From the NCBI GenBank assembly GCA_964631745.1, contig CAZVWV010000081.1:1-17433 (forward strand): a DNA stretch of 17,433 nt, in the 5' to 3' direction. Shown one piece after another: positions 17,204 through 17,433 of this stretch. Position 1 is the first letter of the stretch, and each line of letters opens with the position of its first letter. A model generated the notes under the pieces. The model was not told the origin of the DNA and made no database searches. It saw only the letters and a list, made by a program, of their open reading frames with translations. The position numbers and the translations under genes are program-made. The stretch comes from CAZVWV01 sp964631745. Lineage in GTDB: Bacteria > Bdellovibrionota_C > UBA2361 > JBGSMV01.

Positions 17204-17336
17204 TCAATAAAAACAAATGCTTGGCGCCAAAGGCGCTTCGCCATGCTTTTTCGTAAAAGCTTCTCTAAAGGGTTATGCGAACTGTATGCAGTATGTGACT
17301 CAAGCTGTTGGAATAGTTTTGGAATAGTTGAGAAGC
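17204..17336. promoter_or_regulatory. Leader and upstream region of the tra-like operon
   Basis: No gene is visible. Near the first tra gene are two small hairpins, GCGCC-AAA-GGCGC (17224-17236) and GCTTTT-TCGT-AAAAGC (17245-17260). A short inverted repeat ACTGTATGCAGT is at 17281-17292. Further upstream is an exact tandem repeat of 11 bp, TTGGAATAGTT twice (17308-17329). The operon promoter must lie here, but I cannot place -35 and -10 boxes with confidence. Confidence 0.45.
17308..17329. repeat. 11-bp exact tandem repeat
   Basis: TTGGAATAGTT occurs twice in direct tandem with no spacer. The 11-bp period is close to one helical turn, so two identical sites would lie on the same DNA face, as is common for cooperative regulator binding. 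It sits about 120 bp upstream of the first tra-like gene. Confidence 0.7.
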
Positions 17337-17421
17337 AGCGCCCGGTATTTATGAAGCGCCTGGCATTTATGGAGCGTAGACGACTCGTCGGCCGGTGGTC
17401 ATAATGGCACTGCTTGTTAGG
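17337..17421. repeat. Right-end repeat (inverted partner of the left end)
   Basis: Reading inward from the window edge, the outer block is 17405-17421 and the middle block is 17379-17394. Both match the left end in inverse orientation (16 of 17 and 16 of 16 bases). The inner part consists of two tandem 18-bp units with core AGCGCCYGGYATTTATGR (17337-17354 and 17355-17372) and a partial third. The reverse complement of the unit, GGCGC-TTCATAAATACC, resembles the left-end unit GGCGC-CCATAATACC, but is 3 to 4 bp longer. Twelve bases remain after the outer block before the window ends. Confidence 0.8.
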
Positions 17422-17433
17422 GCGGCAGCCACC

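Overview
The window reads like a contig, or a large part of one, from an uncultured Gram-negative (diderm) bacterium. It carries a Tat translocase subunit, a TonB-family energy transducer, and exported proteins of a conjugative type IV secretion system (T4SS) of the F type (MPF-F). The TonB-like protein has a glycine/aspartate turn followed by a Leu-Asn-Thr-Lys motif just before its C-terminal domain. From memory, this resembles TonB-like proteins of Bdellovibrio and other former Deltaproteobacteria, so that lineage is my weak guess. No rRNA, tRNA, CRISPR array or recognisable transposase was found.

Layout. (1) 1-128 is a left-end repeat: a conserved outer block, a palindromic block and four tandem units of about 14 bp. 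(2) 129-1478 holds tatA (minus) and a divergent tonB-like gene (plus). (3) 1494-2115 is a complete HigB/HigA-type toxin-antitoxin operon (minus) with a readable promoter, a dyad operator and probably a leaderless toxin mRNA. (4) 2199-6237 holds two large unknown minus-strand genes (655 and 594 aa). Between them is a spacer with a perfect 19-bp-stem hairpin. (5) 6431-7231 is a divergent plus-strand unknown gene (266 aa) with a hydrophobic C-terminal half. (6) 17185 down to 7284 is a minus-strand run of five genes in the order TraF-like, TraH-like, TraG-like, unknown membrane protein (449 aa), unknown soluble protein (772 aa). (7) 17204-17433 is the gene-free leader of that run followed by a right-end repeat. 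It is an inverted copy of the left-end repeat.

The TraG-like gene is split by a run of 10 Ns at 12227-12236. A 19-bp sequence is repeated exactly on both sides of the gap. Collapsing the two copies removes 62 bp and puts the two reading frames exactly in phase, giving one protein of about 1048 aa. I therefore read the split as a scaffolding artefact, not a broken gene.

How the genes may work together. TraF-, TraH- and TraG-like proteins would belong to the pilus-assembly and mating-pair-stabilisation part of an F-type T4SS. No coupling protein, relaxase, ATPase or pilin is in the window. In F-type systems the position just downstream of traG holds entry-exclusion genes. Here it holds two unknown proteins. 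With the 655-, 594- and 266-aa proteins, they make a block of about 8.5 kb of unassignable coding sequence next to a secretion machine. Substrates, exclusion factors or accessory parts of the machine are all possible, and the sequence alone does not decide. The TA module fits a mobile or accessory setting, whereas tatA and tonB look like housekeeping genes.
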